Source: an uncultured Lachnospiraceae bacterium
GTDB taxonomy: Bacteria > Bacillota > Clostridia > Lachnospirales > Lachnospiraceae
Reading direction: 5' to 3'
Assembly: GCA_902793845.1 (NCBI GenBank)
Contig: CADBFE010000008.1
Coordinates: forward strand, 1 to 49,492
DNA length: 49,492 nt
Within the stretch, counting starts at the first letter, position 1, and each line of letters begins with the position of its first letter. The notes beneath the pieces were generated by a model that was given only the letters and a program-made list of their open reading frames with translations, did no database searches and was not told the DNA's origin. The position numbers and the translations under genes were made by a program. Below, piece by piece: positions 25,519 to 33,331 of the stretch.

Positions 25519-25618
25519 ATGCGGTCCTTTCTGAATGGTTTACTGTACTTTACTGTCATGATTATAATAAACAAATGTGAACATTTAGTGTTTTCTTAAA
25601 AATCATTTTGTGTCTTTA

Positions 25619-26293
25619 TCAGTCAGCGTCCCGCAGCTCCTTTTCCCTCTCGTTAAGCTCTTTTTCTTTATCTTCCAGCTGCTTTTGCCACTCGGAGTAC
25701 TCATTCTGTATCTGCTGTCTGTAGTTTAATATGGTAGGACCACCGGAGGCGATATTTATGCCAAACATGATGACGAGGAGCACAACGAGAAATGCGATGA
25801 TCATTTTGTAGATGATATTGTCCGTCTTTCTCTGCTTTACCTTTAATGTCCTGTAGGCCTTGCTTTTTTCAAGCTCCAGAATCCTTATCTTATCAAGATA
25901 TTTCATTCGCTCTTCTTCAAAAGGATCATCCCCGTCAGCAGCCGGCTTCTCATTTTCGCTTACTGCATCGGTTGCCGGTTCGGTTTTTTCAGATATCTTT
26001 ACCGGAACTTCTTTTACTCCCTGCAGGAATTCATCAACCCTGATGGGAGATATATTGTCTTTATAGAGATCCTGCTGCTCATTCAGATAATCCTGGAGAT
26101 GAACCAGGTACAGTATGCCTTCCGGCGTATGAAATACTTTACTGTCTATCATTTTGTTGTACAGCATATATACAAGCTTGGGATTTTCATAATCCACCTG
26201 ACCCTCGAGCTTCATTATCTTGTCCTGCTCCTTAAGGGCCTCCATCGCCTTTTCATCATCTGAATACTCAAAATACCCCACTACTTTTCCCAT
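25619..26293 (-). CDS. Hypothetical single-pass membrane protein with C-terminal coiled coil
   Basis: I do not recognise a family. The 224-residue protein has a soluble N-terminal domain (about 1-110) with MGKVVGYFEYSDDEKAME, an acidic linker with repeated Glu/Pro/Ala, one membrane helix near 172-192 (MIIAFLVVLLVIMFGINIA) and a charged C-terminal coiled coil of about 30 residues. The ATG at 26293 is chosen because GGAGG precedes it by five bases; upstream codons are not supported. It follows nrdR by about 85 bases and may share its transcript. A structural or trafficking role at the membrane is conceivable but unproven. Confidence 0.7.
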   Translation of the reverse strand: MGKVVGYFEYSDDEKAMEALKEQDKIMKLEGQVDYENPKLVYMLYNKMIDSKVFHTPEGILYLVHLQDYLNEQQDLYKDNISPIRVDEFLQGVKEVPVKISEKTEPATDAVSENEKPAADGDDPFEEERMKYLDKIRILELEKSKAYRTLKVKQRKTDNIIYKMIIAFLVVLLVIMFGINIASGGPTILNYRQQIQNEYSEWQKQLEDKEKELNEREKELRDAD

Positions 26294-26377
26294 GCATACC
26301 TCCGTTTTATACTGCCTGTATACAAATAATTCCCCACAGATCATGCAGGGAATTAAAACATATATATCGATATTATC

Positions 26378-26830
26378 TTATTTAAGCATCATTTTCTTGA
26401 GCTCATCCATGAATGTATTTACATCCTTGAACTCTCTGTAAACAGAAGCAAATCTTACATAAGCAACGGCATCGAGCTCATGAAGCTTGCTCATGAGGAT
26501 CTCTCCGATCACAGATGATGGAATCTCCTTTTCCTCTCTGCTAAATATCTCTGCCTCAACCTCGTCGATGAGTTTTGTGATATCAGCTGCGGGCACAGGT
26601 CTCTTGTGACATGCCACGATTACGCCGTCCTCGATCTTCTTTCTGTTATATGTCTCTCTGTTGTTGTCCTTTTTGATGACTATGAGAGGTATTGTCTCTA
26701 CTTTTTCATATGTGGTAAAGCGCTTGTTGCACTCATCGCAAACTCGTCTTCTTCTGATAGAATTATTGTCTTCTGCAGGTCTTGAATCGATGACTCTGGT
26801 GTTATCCTGTCCGCAAAATGGGCATTTCAT
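26378..26830 (-). CDS. nrdR: Transcriptional repressor NrdR
   Basis: NrdR represses ribonucleotide reductase genes in response to ATP/dATP. The 150-residue protein has the N-terminal zinc ribbon with CPFCGQDNTRVIDSRP and RRRVCDECNKRFTTYE, followed by the ATP-cone (about 49-139) with IVIKKDNNRETYNRKKI. The length is exactly that of the family. The ATG follows ATAGGAGG. A perfect consensus promoter stands upstream. No nrd gene is in the window. Confidence 0.97.
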   Translation of the reverse strand: MKCPFCGQDNTRVIDSRPAEDNNSIRRRRVCDECNKRFTTYEKVETIPLIVIKKDNNRETYNRKKIEDGVIVACHKRPVPAADITKLIDEVEAEIFSREEKEIPSSVIGEILMSKLHELDAVAYVRFASVYREFKDVNTFMDELKKMMLK

Positions 26831-26887
26831 AAAAAATCCTCCTATACCACATACACCCCCGCCTCAGCGGTTTACATAACAATGTAT

Positions 26888-26916
26888 ATTATATAGGAGG
26901 AAAAAATTTATGTCAA
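26888..26916 (-). promoter_or_regulatory. Consensus promoter of nrdR
   Basis: On the minus strand TTGACA (26911-26916), a 17-bp spacer and TATAAT (26888-26893) match the vegetative consensus at every position, about 58 bases before the nrdR ATG. I see no clear NrdR box. Confidence 0.88.
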
Positions 26917-26940
26917 CCAAACATCTATATATTCCAGTCC

Positions 26941-28077
26941 TTAATATTCAATTATTTTTTTTATCAAATCTATATCATCACCTGCCAAAATATAGTATCC
27001 GAATCTTGTAGAGCTATCAACTACTTTTCTGTCAGATATACCTTCAATCTCCTCCTCAACAATAATCTCCGGGTGTTCTTTATGCAATCGATTCAAATAT
27101 TCCAAATCAGATTCATCAAAGATATACTTAATGCCTGCCGCCTTATATTTTTCACCAACTGTTAAATTAGGTTTTTTCCCCAATGCAACATCAATTACTG
27201 CTTTGACAAAATCTATACCTGTCGTATATTTTACAAGCGAACTTCCTATACAATCTCCGCCCATTCTACCACCGATTTCGACAATATAAATTTCTTTTGA
27301 ATCAGTAATTAATATTTCAGAATGAGAAGCACCATTCTTTATTTCCAAAGCATCCAAGGCTTCTGTAACAGTTTTCCTAATCTTATTGATTTCCGTATCA
27401 GCGAGTGGCGCCGGTTCAAAATGTCCTTTTTCAATAAAATTAGGTATTCCGGTTGTAAACTTTTCAGTTATCGCCAAAAGTTTGTATTCACCATTATATG
27501 AAATACCCTCAATGCTATATTCTTTTCCTTTAATATATTTTTCTATAATTGCTTTTTTCTCAAAACTTACATCTCGAGCCGTGGTTATGGCAGTTGTTAT
27601 TCCGACATTTGACTCAAGTCTCGTAACTGCCCTGCTTCCGGATCTGTCTGTTGGTTTAACAATAATTGGATAGTCTATACCCAATTTATCATAATCACAC
27701 AAATCATCTGCCAATATGAATTTGGGGCACAAAACACCATATTCAGATAAAGCTTTTCGCATCTGATATTTGTTAGTCGACTTTCTGGTACATTCAAGTG
27801 AATTTCCACAAAGCCCCATTTTATCAGCTACATAGTTAACGGTAACCATCGCCAAATCCGACGCTATACTGCATATACCATTAACCCCAATCTCTTTACA
27901 TTTTTCCAATATATTTTCTTTTTCAATTATACTTATCGGATAAAAATAATCTGCATTCTTTTCTCCGATATCCCCGGATTTCCATGCAAACACATGTGTT
28001 TCATATCCCATATCCTTTGCCTTCAAAATCAAAGGATTTTGAAGATACGAGGCTCCTATTATTGCAATCTTTACCAA
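26941..28077 (-). CDS. ATP-grasp ligase of the carboxylate-amine/thiol type
   Basis: The protein of about 378 residues has a pre-ATP-grasp Rossmann domain (VKIAIIGASYLQNPLI), then an ATP-grasp core with YPIIVKPTDRSGSRAV, EKYIKGKEYSIEGI and the metal-binding segment YIVEIGGRMGGD. It resembles CarB/PurK-like ligases that join a carboxylate to an amine through an acyl phosphate. The substrate is unknown. The start is uncertain: a TTG at 28077 follows GAGGGGG and fits the family N-terminus, while an ATG at 28101 lacks a ribosome site and would overlap the GT2 gene. It is the last gene of a three-gene AT-rich cassette. A role in adding an amino acid or similar group to a glycan is inference. Confidence 0.8.
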   Translation of the reverse strand: MVKIAIIGASYLQNPLILKAKDMGYETHVFAWKSGDIGEKNADYFYPISIIEKENILEKCKEIGVNGICSIASDLAMVTVNYVADKMGLCGNSLECTRKSTNKYQMRKALSEYGVLCPKFILADDLCDYDKLGIDYPIIVKPTDRSGSRAVTRLESNVGITTAITTARDVSFEKKAIIEKYIKGKEYSIEGISYNGEYKLLAITEKFTTGIPNFIEKGHFEPAPLADTEINKIRKTVTEALDALEIKNGASHSEILITDSKEIYIVEIGGRMGGDCIGSSLVKYTTGIDFVKAVIDVALGKKPNLTVGEKYKAAGIKYIFDESDLEYLNRLHKEHPEIIVEEEIEGISDRKVVDSSTRFGYYILAGDDIDLIKKIIEY

Positions 28078-28078
28078 A

Positions 28079-29014
28079 TCAGTATTCCCCCTCTTTTCCA
28101 TTTATTAATTCATCAACTATATACAATGGTCTGTTTTTTGTCTCTGTAAAAATATTCCCGATATAAATCCCTGCTATTCCAAGAGCCCCAAGAATCAATC
28201 CTCCTACAAGATAAATTGATGCTACGATTGTAGGCCAACCCATATCCAAATCTCCTACTAAAACAGATCGCAAAATAATGTATACAATATATATTGCTGA
28301 AGCCAGCGAAATAAGCAAACCAAATTTTACGGATATAATCAATGGCTTGTTTGACTGTTCTGTTATCAAACTTATTGCTAAATTAACTTTTTTGCGGAAT
28401 GTATACGCAGACGCTCCGGAAAACCTTTTATCACCTTCAATTTCAATTGTTGTATCTTTAAATCCGAGCCACATCAAAAACATAATATAGTCGCGGCTGT
28501 TTTCTCCCATTTCAAGAAATGCATCTATTACTTTTCTGTTTGCAATGCTAAAATTTCCTACTTCAAAATCATATTTCATATCAGAGAAATGATTATATAT
28601 AATATAAAACATTTTCGATAATAATCTCACCAAGAAATCATCTTTTCTGTTCTTTCTTTTTGAGTAGACTATATCAAATCCCTCTTCTGCTTTATTCCAT
28701 AAATTTTCAATATATTCCGGTCGATCCTGAAGATCGCAATCCATTACTATAATCCTATCTCCGCATGACGCCTTAAGCCCTGCAGTAATTGCTTTCATTT
28801 GTCCAAAATTACGAGAGAGTTTTATACCAACCACTCTTTTATCATCCTGACATATTTTTTTTATTTCTTCCCATGATTTTTGTGGGCATGAATCTTCGAC
28901 CATTATAATCTCGAAACTTCTACCCATTTTTTCAAGTGTGACAACAATCCGCCTATACAATTCGGAAACTGCTTTTTTGCAACCATATACTGGTATAACA
29001 ATTGAAATATCCAT
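28079..29014 (-). CDS. Membrane-anchored GT2 glycosyltransferase, polyprenyl-phosphate type (GtrB-like)
   Basis: The 311-residue protein has a GT-A domain with ISIVIPVYGCKKAVSELY, MVEDSCPQKSW, the metal-binding VMDCDLQDRPE and KRFSGASAYTFRKK. Two membrane helices (near 230-255 and 265-290) follow, as in GtrB/DPM1 proteins that load a sugar on undecaprenyl phosphate. The ATG at 29014 follows GAGGATGAAACT; longer forms overlap the methyltransferase. Its TGA is joined to the TTG of the ATP-grasp gene. It differs clearly from the GT2 at 22325, so the cell has at least two such enzymes. The lipid-linked sugar could feed YfhO-type or flippase systems. The sugar is unknown. Confidence 0.85.
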   Translation of the reverse strand: MDISIVIPVYGCKKAVSELYRRIVVTLEKMGRSFEIIMVEDSCPQKSWEEIKKICQDDKRVVGIKLSRNFGQMKAITAGLKASCGDRIIVMDCDLQDRPEYIENLWNKAEEGFDIVYSKRKNRKDDFLVRLLSKMFYIIYNHFSDMKYDFEVGNFSIANRKVIDAFLEMGENSRDYIMFLMWLGFKDTTIEIEGDKRFSGASAYTFRKKVNLAISLITEQSNKPLIISVKFGLLISLASAIYIVYIILRSVLVGDLDMGWPTIVASIYLVGGLILGALGIAGIYIGNIFTETKNRPLYIVDELINGKEGEY

Positions 29015-29018
29015 AGTT

Positions 29019-29648
29019 TCATCCTCGCATTCCATCATACATGTAAACATAAATATCATTCCACTTTATCATGCTTTTGATTGTTTTAAATAATATAAAG
29101 GGAGTCTCTTTTTGCAAATAATCATCGTACTCCGGGTTCATATAGATAAAAATACATTTTCTAGGATTTTTCTTAATATCATTCACAATATTAACTAAAA
29201 GTTTTTTAAAAACGTCTTTCGGTACAGGATTAAAGGCATAGAAAAAATCGTATTGACTAAAATCTTTAAAATTAGCTGCATCAGCTTTAAACGCTTTACA
29301 TCTATTAGAGATTCCAACCTTATTAAAGTTTAGATTAGCAATTTCCACCATCTTATCAGACAAATCAAATCCATCAATTATCTTGAAAGGAAACCCACTC
29401 ATCATATACATCGCTCGCCCTTTTCCACAGCCAATATCTAATATGCAATCTTCATTACTGATATTTAATTGTTTTAAAGCATAAATAATCTTCCCAGATG
29501 AAGGTTGATATTTATTTCCACATTTATCAGAAAATCCTAATTCGCTTTGATTCATCCAATCAGAAAAATCTCCTCCCTTTCTAAATATCTTGTCATTAAT
29601 ACGCGAAAAGAATCTCCATACTTTAGTCAATGAATTATATAAAATCAA
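29019..29648 (-). CDS. SAM-dependent methyltransferase
   Basis: A class I methyltransferase of 209 residues. Motif I is CILDIGCGKGRAMYM (near 75), followed by the acidic ribose-binding segment IDGFDLSDKMVEIAN, then FKADAANFKDFSQYDFFYA as motif II/IV. The N-terminus is basic and aromatic (WRFFSRINDKIFRKGG), perhaps for membrane contact. The start is TTG, but GGGGAG stands seven bases upstream and no ATG fits. It is the first gene of the cassette with the GT2 and ATP-grasp genes; its stop is four bases before the GT2 ATG. The acceptor (sugar, lipid or small molecule) cannot be told. Confidence 0.8.
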   Translation of the reverse strand: MILYNSLTKVWRFFSRINDKIFRKGGDFSDWMNQSELGFSDKCGNKYQPSSGKIIYALKQLNISNEDCILDIGCGKGRAMYMMSGFPFKIIDGFDLSDKMVEIANLNFNKVGISNRCKAFKADAANFKDFSQYDFFYAFNPVPKDVFKKLLVNIVNDIKKNPRKCIFIYMNPEYDDYLQKETPFILFKTIKSMIKWNDIYVYMYDGMRG

Positions 29649-29670
29649 TTTTATCTCCCCATATAAGACT

Positions 29671-29710
29671 AGGGATATAATCTCATATAATTATACGAAA
29701 TTATATCCCT
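29671..29710. terminator. Inverted repeat between pnp and the methyltransferase cassette
   Basis: AGGGATATAAT and ATTATATCCCT pair over 11 bases around an 18-base AT-rich spacer. It lies about 30 bases past the pnp stop and could end the pnp transcript, but there is no clear T run. Confidence 0.5.
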
Positions 29711-29738
29711 TTAAATTAGTCATTATAATTCAATTATT

Positions 29739-31832
29739 TTAATGGCAATCCTTGATTGAGAATGACATTCTTCCCATCTTGTCCTTGCCGAGGCAGATTA
29801 CATTTACGATATCGCCCAGTGTGAGTACATCCTCAACATGCTCGATACGCTCTTTTGCGATCTTTGAGATGTGTACCATGCCTTCCTTGCCGGGTGCGAA
29901 CTCTACAAATGCGCCAAACTCCTTGATAGAAACGACCTTACCTGTAAACTTCATGCCCTCAGCAAAGTCTGTTGTGATTATCTCAACATACTTCTTGGCT
30001 TTCTCCATCATATCCTTGTCTGTACCGCAGATAGATACGCCACCTTCCTCAGTGATGTCAAGTTTTACGCCGCACTCATCCTGGATAGCGTTGATTGTCT
30101 TGCCGCCCTTACCGATGACATCGCCAATCTTGTCGGGATCGATAGTGATCTGGATGATCTTGGGAGCGTACTTGCTGACTTCTTTTCTGGGCTCAGCAAT
30201 TGCAGGCTTCATGCAGTTATCCATGATAAAGAGTCTTGCCTCACGACATCTTGCGATAGCGCCCTCTACGATAGGTCTTGTCAGACCATGGATCTTAATA
30301 TCCATCTGGATAGCTGTGATACCTTCTGTAGTACCTGTTACCTTAAAGTCCATATCTCCAAAGAAGTCCTCAAGACCCTGGATATCTGTAAGGAGTACGA
30401 AATCATCATCTGTATCACCTGTAACAAGTCCGCATGAGATACCGGCTACCATAGCCTTGATAGGTACACCTGCAGCCATAAGTGACATACATGATGCACA
30501 TGTAGAACCCATTGATGTAGATCCGTTTGACTCAAATGTCTCGGATACGGCACGGATTGCATAAGGGAACTCTTCCTCAGAAGGAAGTACGGGTACGAGA
30601 GCCTTCTCAGCGAGAGCACCGTGACCGATCTCTCTTCTTCCGGGTCCTCTTGAAACCTTGGTCTCACCTACAGAGTATGCAGGGAAGTTGTAATGATGCA
30701 TGTATCTCTTAGTCTTTTCATTTGTATCAAGACCGTCTACCTTCTGTACCTCAGAAAGGGGAGCAAGTGTTACGACATCGCAGATCTGAGTTTGTCCTCT
30801 TGTAAACATTGCAGAGCCGTGTACTCTGGGGATGATATCAACCTCAGCTGCAAGAGGTCTGATCTGTGTGATCTCACGGCCGTCAGGACGCTTGTGATCT
30901 TTGAGGATCATCTTTCTGACAGTCTTTTTCTGGTACTGATATACTGCATCGGGAAGGATTGCGAGATACTCTTCATTATCTGCAAATGCCTCCTCAAATT
31001 TCTCTGTGATCTTTCTGATGTTCTCTTCACGAACCTGCTTCTCGTCTGTGAAGACAGCTATCTCCATCTCCTCAGGTGTTACGATCTTCTTCATAGCTTC
31101 GAACATCTCTGCAGGAACTGCACAGCTTGTATACTCGTGCTTCTTCTTGCCAACCTCAGCGCAGATATCATTGATCCACGCGATGATCTTCTGGTTGATA
31201 TCATGAGCCATGTAGATAGCCTCGATCATCTTTGCCTCAGGTACGATGTTTGCACCTGCCTCAATCATGATGACTTTCTCAGATGTTGAAGCAACTGTAA
31301 GCTGAAGGTCTCCGTCCTTCCACTGTACCTGGTTAGGGTTTACGATAAACTCACCGTTTACGAGACCGATCTGTGTAGTAGCACAGGGTCCGTCAAAGGG
31401 AATATCTGAAATACATGTAGCGATGGCAGAACCAAGCATAGCCACGAGCTCAGGACGACACTCAGGATCAACACTCATTACGAGGTTGTTAAGTGTTACA
31501 TCATTTCTGTAATCCTTGGGAAACAGAGGTCTCATGGGTCTGTCGATTACACGGCTGGTAAGGATGGCATTCTCAGATGCCTTGCCCTCACGCTTGTTAA
31601 AGCCTCCGGGAATCTTTCCTACTGCGTAAAGTTTCTCCTCATACTCTACTGAGAGAGGGAAGAAATCGATACCGTCACGGGGCTTCTCTGAAGCTGTAGC
31701 TGTAGAGAGCACTGTGGTATCACCGTAGTGCATGAATGCGGCACCGTTAGCCTGTGCTGATACTCTTCCGATATCTACGGAAAGAGTACGGCCGCCGATT
31801 TCAATACTGTAAGTTTTGAATTCTTTTGCCAT
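29739..31832 (-). CDS. pnp: Polyribonucleotide nucleotidyltransferase (PNPase)
   Basis: PNPase degrades RNA 3' to 5' by phosphorolysis. The 697-residue protein has two RNase PH domains (about 10-230 and 310-540) split by a helical domain, a KH domain with IGDVIGKGGKTINAIQDECG and a C-terminal S1 domain with GKVVSIKEFGAFVEF. The second PH domain has FTRGQTQIC and the catalytic DxxxxD-type segment DFVLLTDIQGLEDFFGDMDF. The ATG at 31832 follows AAAGGAGATTCGC; upstream in-frame codons belong to the leader. It follows rpsO, the common bacterial order. The leader can fold into large hairpins suited to RNase III, as in E. coli pnp autoregulation. Confidence 0.97.
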   Translation of the reverse strand: MAKEFKTYSIEIGGRTLSVDIGRVSAQANGAAFMHYGDTTVLSTATASEKPRDGIDFFPLSVEYEEKLYAVGKIPGGFNKREGKASENAILTSRVIDRPMRPLFPKDYRNDVTLNNLVMSVDPECRPELVAMLGSAIATCISDIPFDGPCATTQIGLVNGEFIVNPNQVQWKDGDLQLTVASTSEKVIMIEAGANIVPEAKMIEAIYMAHDINQKIIAWINDICAEVGKKKHEYTSCAVPAEMFEAMKKIVTPEEMEIAVFTDEKQVREENIRKITEKFEEAFADNEEYLAILPDAVYQYQKKTVRKMILKDHKRPDGREITQIRPLAAEVDIIPRVHGSAMFTRGQTQICDVVTLAPLSEVQKVDGLDTNEKTKRYMHHYNFPAYSVGETKVSRGPGRREIGHGALAEKALVPVLPSEEEFPYAIRAVSETFESNGSTSMGSTCASCMSLMAAGVPIKAMVAGISCGLVTGDTDDDFVLLTDIQGLEDFFGDMDFKVTGTTEGITAIQMDIKIHGLTRPIVEGAIARCREARLFIMDNCMKPAIAEPRKEVSKYAPKIIQITIDPDKIGDVIGKGGKTINAIQDECGVKLDITEEGGVSICGTDKDMMEKAKKYVEIITTDFAEGMKFTGKVVSIKEFGAFVEFAPGKEGMVHISKIAKERIEHVEDVLTLGDIVNVICLGKDKMGRMSFSIKDCH

Positions 31833-31873
31833 TTTGCGAATCTCCTTTTTGTTTTCTTGATATACATGCGGAT

Positions 31874-31981
31874 GCAGGGTGGCTGCCCTGCTGCAGAGGA
31901 TTCGCGAAAACACTGAGAAAAACATATTTTGCTTTCTGCATTCCAATATGCCCTTTTCAGTGGTCTCGTGCTGTCCTCTGC
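31874..31981 (-). promoter_or_regulatory. Structured pnp leader RNA, candidate autoregulatory hairpins
   Basis: Two hairpins are visible upstream of the pnp ribosome site. The small one pairs GCAGGG with CCCTGC (31874-31891). The larger one spans 31893-31981: GCAGAGGA pairs with TCCTCTGC at its base, and ACTGAGAA/TTTTCAGT pair further up. In E. coli an RNase III-cut leader hairpin mediates PNPase autocontrol. The pairing here is seen; the control is inferred. Confidence 0.65.
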
Positions 31982-32001
31982 CTTGGTCCGCGAACTTTTT
32001 T

Positions 32002-32030
32002 ATTATATCAATAATATTGCGTTAAAGCAA
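32002..32030 (-). promoter_or_regulatory. Promoter of pnp
   Basis: TTGCTT (32025-32030), a 17-bp spacer and perfect TATAAT (32002-32007) on the minus strand. Transcription would start near 31995 and produce the hairpin-rich leader, so pnp has a promoter separate from rpsO. Confidence 0.8.
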
Positions 32031-32070
32031 ACACAAAACATCCCCACGTTATACTCCGACTCGGCTGAAT

Positions 32071-32125
32071 AAAAATAATCCCCCAAGCGCATTGCGGTTA
32101 GCTTAGCGCGCGGGGGATTATTTTT
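32071..32125 (-). terminator. Terminator of rpsO
   Basis: AAAAATAATCCCCC and GGGGGATTATTTTT form a 14-bp stem around a GC-rich loop that can fold further. It lies about 30 bases after the rpsO stop, ahead of the pnp promoter. Confidence 0.9.
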
Positions 32126-32152
32126 GCTCTATACGTAAACTACGTCGTTTGC

Positions 32153-32419
32153 TTATTTTCTGATGCCGAGTTTCTCGATAAGTGTACGATATCTCTCGAT
32201 GTCAACCTTCTTGAGGTAGTCAAGAAGACCACGTCTCTTACCGATCATCTTGTACATACCACGTCTTGAGTGGTTATCCTTGGGATGCTCCTTAAGGTGA
32301 GCTGTGAGCTCCTCGATTCTTGCTGTAAGTACTGCAACCTGTACTTCAGGTGAACCTGTGTCACCGGGCTTTGTAGCGTACTTCTCGATAACCGCTGTTT
32401 TCTTCTCTGCTGAAATCAT
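32153..32419 (-). CDS. rpsO: 30S ribosomal protein S15
   Basis: S15 binds the central domain of 16S rRNA early in 30S assembly. The 88-residue protein has the normal length and the signatures [40 protein letters not shown] and [10 protein letters not shown]. The ATG follows AAAGGAG. A leader of about 110 bases with competing hairpins precedes it. In E. coli and Bacillus S15 represses its own mRNA, so the leader may be a control site. It is followed by its own terminator and then pnp. Confidence 0.98.
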   Translation of the reverse strand: MISAEKKTAVIEKYATKPGDTGSPEVQVAVLTARIEELTAHLKEHPKDNHSRRGMYKMIGKRRGLLDYLKKVDIERYRTLIEKLGIRK

Positions 32420-32446
32420 TTTGAATTCTCCTTTACTTTTTATTAT

Positions 32447-32485
32447 GGGGTTTTCATTCCCCGGAAAATAACTGCTGCCCCCGGG
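32447..32485 (-). promoter_or_regulatory. Alternative hairpins in the rpsO leader
   Basis: In the rpsO mRNA, CCCGG (from 32481-32485) can pair with CCGGG (32460-32464), or the GGGG at 32459-32462 can pair with CCCC (32447-32450) next to the ribosome site. The two folds exclude each other, as expected of an autoregulated r-protein leader. Function is inferred. Confidence 0.4.
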
Positions 32486-32538
32486 TTAAGGACTATGCCT
32501 TTATCTGAGTGACAGTTTCGTGCACACGCACAAGGAAT

Positions 32539-32567
32539 AAAATATCATACAGTGAATTGTTTGTAAA
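32539..32567 (-). promoter_or_regulatory. Probable promoter of rpsO
   Basis: TTTACA (32562-32567), a 17-bp spacer and TATTTT (32539-32544) on the minus strand, about 120 bases before the rpsO start. Confidence 0.55.
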
Positions 32568-32650
32568 GTGTTTATTTTCGATATTCCCTTGAAAACATTA
32601 TCTCATTCCATTAAAGTATATTAGGTAAGTTTAAATCGGAGGATAAAATA

Positions 32651-33331
32651 ATGCCAGAAGAAATAAAAGATACCAAAAATATTACAGAAAACGAAATCAC
32701 CGAAGAGACGTCGGCCACTGAAATATCCGATAATACAGACTCGGATAAAAACAACAGTGATTCCCCTGCAAAAAAACACAGATACTGGATCATATCCCTT
32801 GTCCTGATAATCATCGGCGTAGGCTTAAATCTTTATCTTGTTAATTTCCTTAAAGATTTCAGCTACTGTATCCAGATAGGACCTTTATCAACCGATATGC
32901 TTGTAAAAGGCTCCGGCATTGTATGGACCATAGGTCTCCTCTCACTGCCTGCCTTTATCTATGATGACTTTAAGAAAAAGAAAACATCCGGCTGGATAAT
33001 AGTCGGCGTGTTAATGGTTCTCTCTATCGGCATCAGCATGTTTTTTACAATCAAGAGCGACAGAGCCGCTCTCGGCCCCTACAACCTTGGTTATAAAGGT
33101 TACACCCACGGCGATTACAAGTATGTCATCTCTACCGAAAATGATTACCTCGGCAATACCTATTACATCTACTGGTACCAGACAGGGCCGTTTACATATA
33201 CCCAGTTCTATACCACATATCTCCCGGATACCGAAGTATGGAAGGAAGACAGGCTGTTCTTAAAGAACTTTGATGATACATATATTGAAATTCTTTATGA
33301 TGCATTTTACGGATACAAAGCAGATAAGTAA
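32651..33331 (+). CDS. Hypothetical membrane protein, three helices
   Basis: I do not recognise a family. It is one of only two plus-strand genes. The 226-residue protein has an acidic Glu/Thr/Asp-rich N-terminal tail (1-40), three hydrophobic segments (about 45-68, 85-105 and 113-132) and a soluble, Tyr-rich C-terminal domain (about 135-226) with GYKGYTHGDYKYVIS and YYIYWYQTGPFTY. The ATG follows a strong GGAGG. The 3' end overlaps rfbG on the opposite strand by 25 bases with no room for a separate terminator. Its upstream neighbour is the divergent rpsO. The role is unknown. Confidence 0.7.
   Translation: MPEEIKDTKNITENEITEETSATEISDNTDSDKNNSDSPAKKHRYWIISLVLIIIGVGLNLYLVNFLKDFSYCIQIGPLSTDMLVKGSGIVWTIGLLSLPAFIYDDFKKKKTSGWIIVGVLMVLSIGISMFFTIKSDRAALGPYNLGYKGYTHGDYKYVISTENDYLGNTYYIYWYQTGPFTYTQFYTTYLPDTEVWKEDRLFLKNFDDTYIEILYDAFYGYKADK

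Noticed and set aside
26831-26940. NrdR box in front of nrdR
   Set aside because: The sequence near the promoter is AT-rich, but I could not find two copies of the expected palindrome.
29752-31289. Long plus-strand open frames (up to 270 codons) across pnp
   Set aside because: They are antisense to a certain PNPase gene, have Ser/Ile-rich or Cys/Leu-rich shadow composition and no ribosome site.
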